This document shows positions 63,956 through 64,000 of a stretch of 64,000 nt of DNA, one piece after another. Positions within the stretch are counted from its first letter, which is position 1. Each line of letters opens with the position of its first letter. The position numbers and the translations under genes are program-made. Under the pieces are notes generated by a model that saw nothing but the letters and a program-made list of their open reading frames with translations, was not told where the DNA came from and searched no databases. Source of the DNA: Hofstenia miamia (lineage: Eukaryota; Xenacoelomorpha; Acoela); NCBI GenBank assembly GCA_004352715.1, contig SCFE01000081.1:1099238-1163237 (forward strand). The letters are read 5' to 3'.

Positions 63956-64000
63956 TTCTGTGTTGAGAGGAGCTCTGATGTCATTAGATTTTTCATAGTG

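Overview
This is a metazoan nuclear window: AT-rich, intron-containing, with (TA)n microsatellites running into seven N gaps and a dense load of decayed transposons. No species can be named from it. I found one host gene. It lies on the + strand from 35373 to 55190 in eight exons joined by canonical GT/AG introns. It encodes a 375-residue TMEM184-family multipass membrane protein (organic solute transporter alpha/TMEM184 superfamily). All eight exons can be followed phase by phase. The larger introns hold transposons: a hAT element and a Penelope-like fragment in intron 4, a near-complete 1176-bp mariner in intron 5, and two other Tc1/mariner relics in intron 7.

Left third (1-31640). This is a graveyard of one Ty3/Gypsy lineage. 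A pol relic (1-2877) runs straight into a second copy that starts inside gag (2878). That second copy has gag, RT, RNase H and integrase up to 6139. It is interrupted by a nested LTR element (6140-12877) flanked by a 4-bp duplication TTAC, and it then resumes in frame with its integrase tail. A third ORF in the env position, a polypurine tract and a 3' LTR start at 14230 follow. The nested element has long LTR copies, a gag and unrecognised ORFs, but no visible reverse transcriptase. A minus-strand relative (about 14900-21700) has gag, protease, integrase and third-ORF regions but has lost RT and RNase H by an internal deletion. A third plus-strand Gypsy relic occupies about 26700-30130.

Right end (55191-64000). 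Downstream of TMEM184 are two hAT-type MITEs with 8-bp target duplications, the 3' part of a LINE ORF2, a Penelope GIY-YIG endonuclease remnant, a minus-strand LINE RT fragment, and a decayed minus-strand coding region (about 62560-63950) that I could not assign.

Most in-frame stops in the Gypsy relics are TGA, several at positions where relatives have Arg. This looks like CpG decay of methylated repeats rather than an altered genetic code, since the host gene ends in TAA and has no internal TGA. The most novel points are the exact nested insertion, the shared third ORF, the RT-deleted relative, the pol-less nested element with its odd downstream ORFs, and a hammerhead-like core beside the Penelope fragment.
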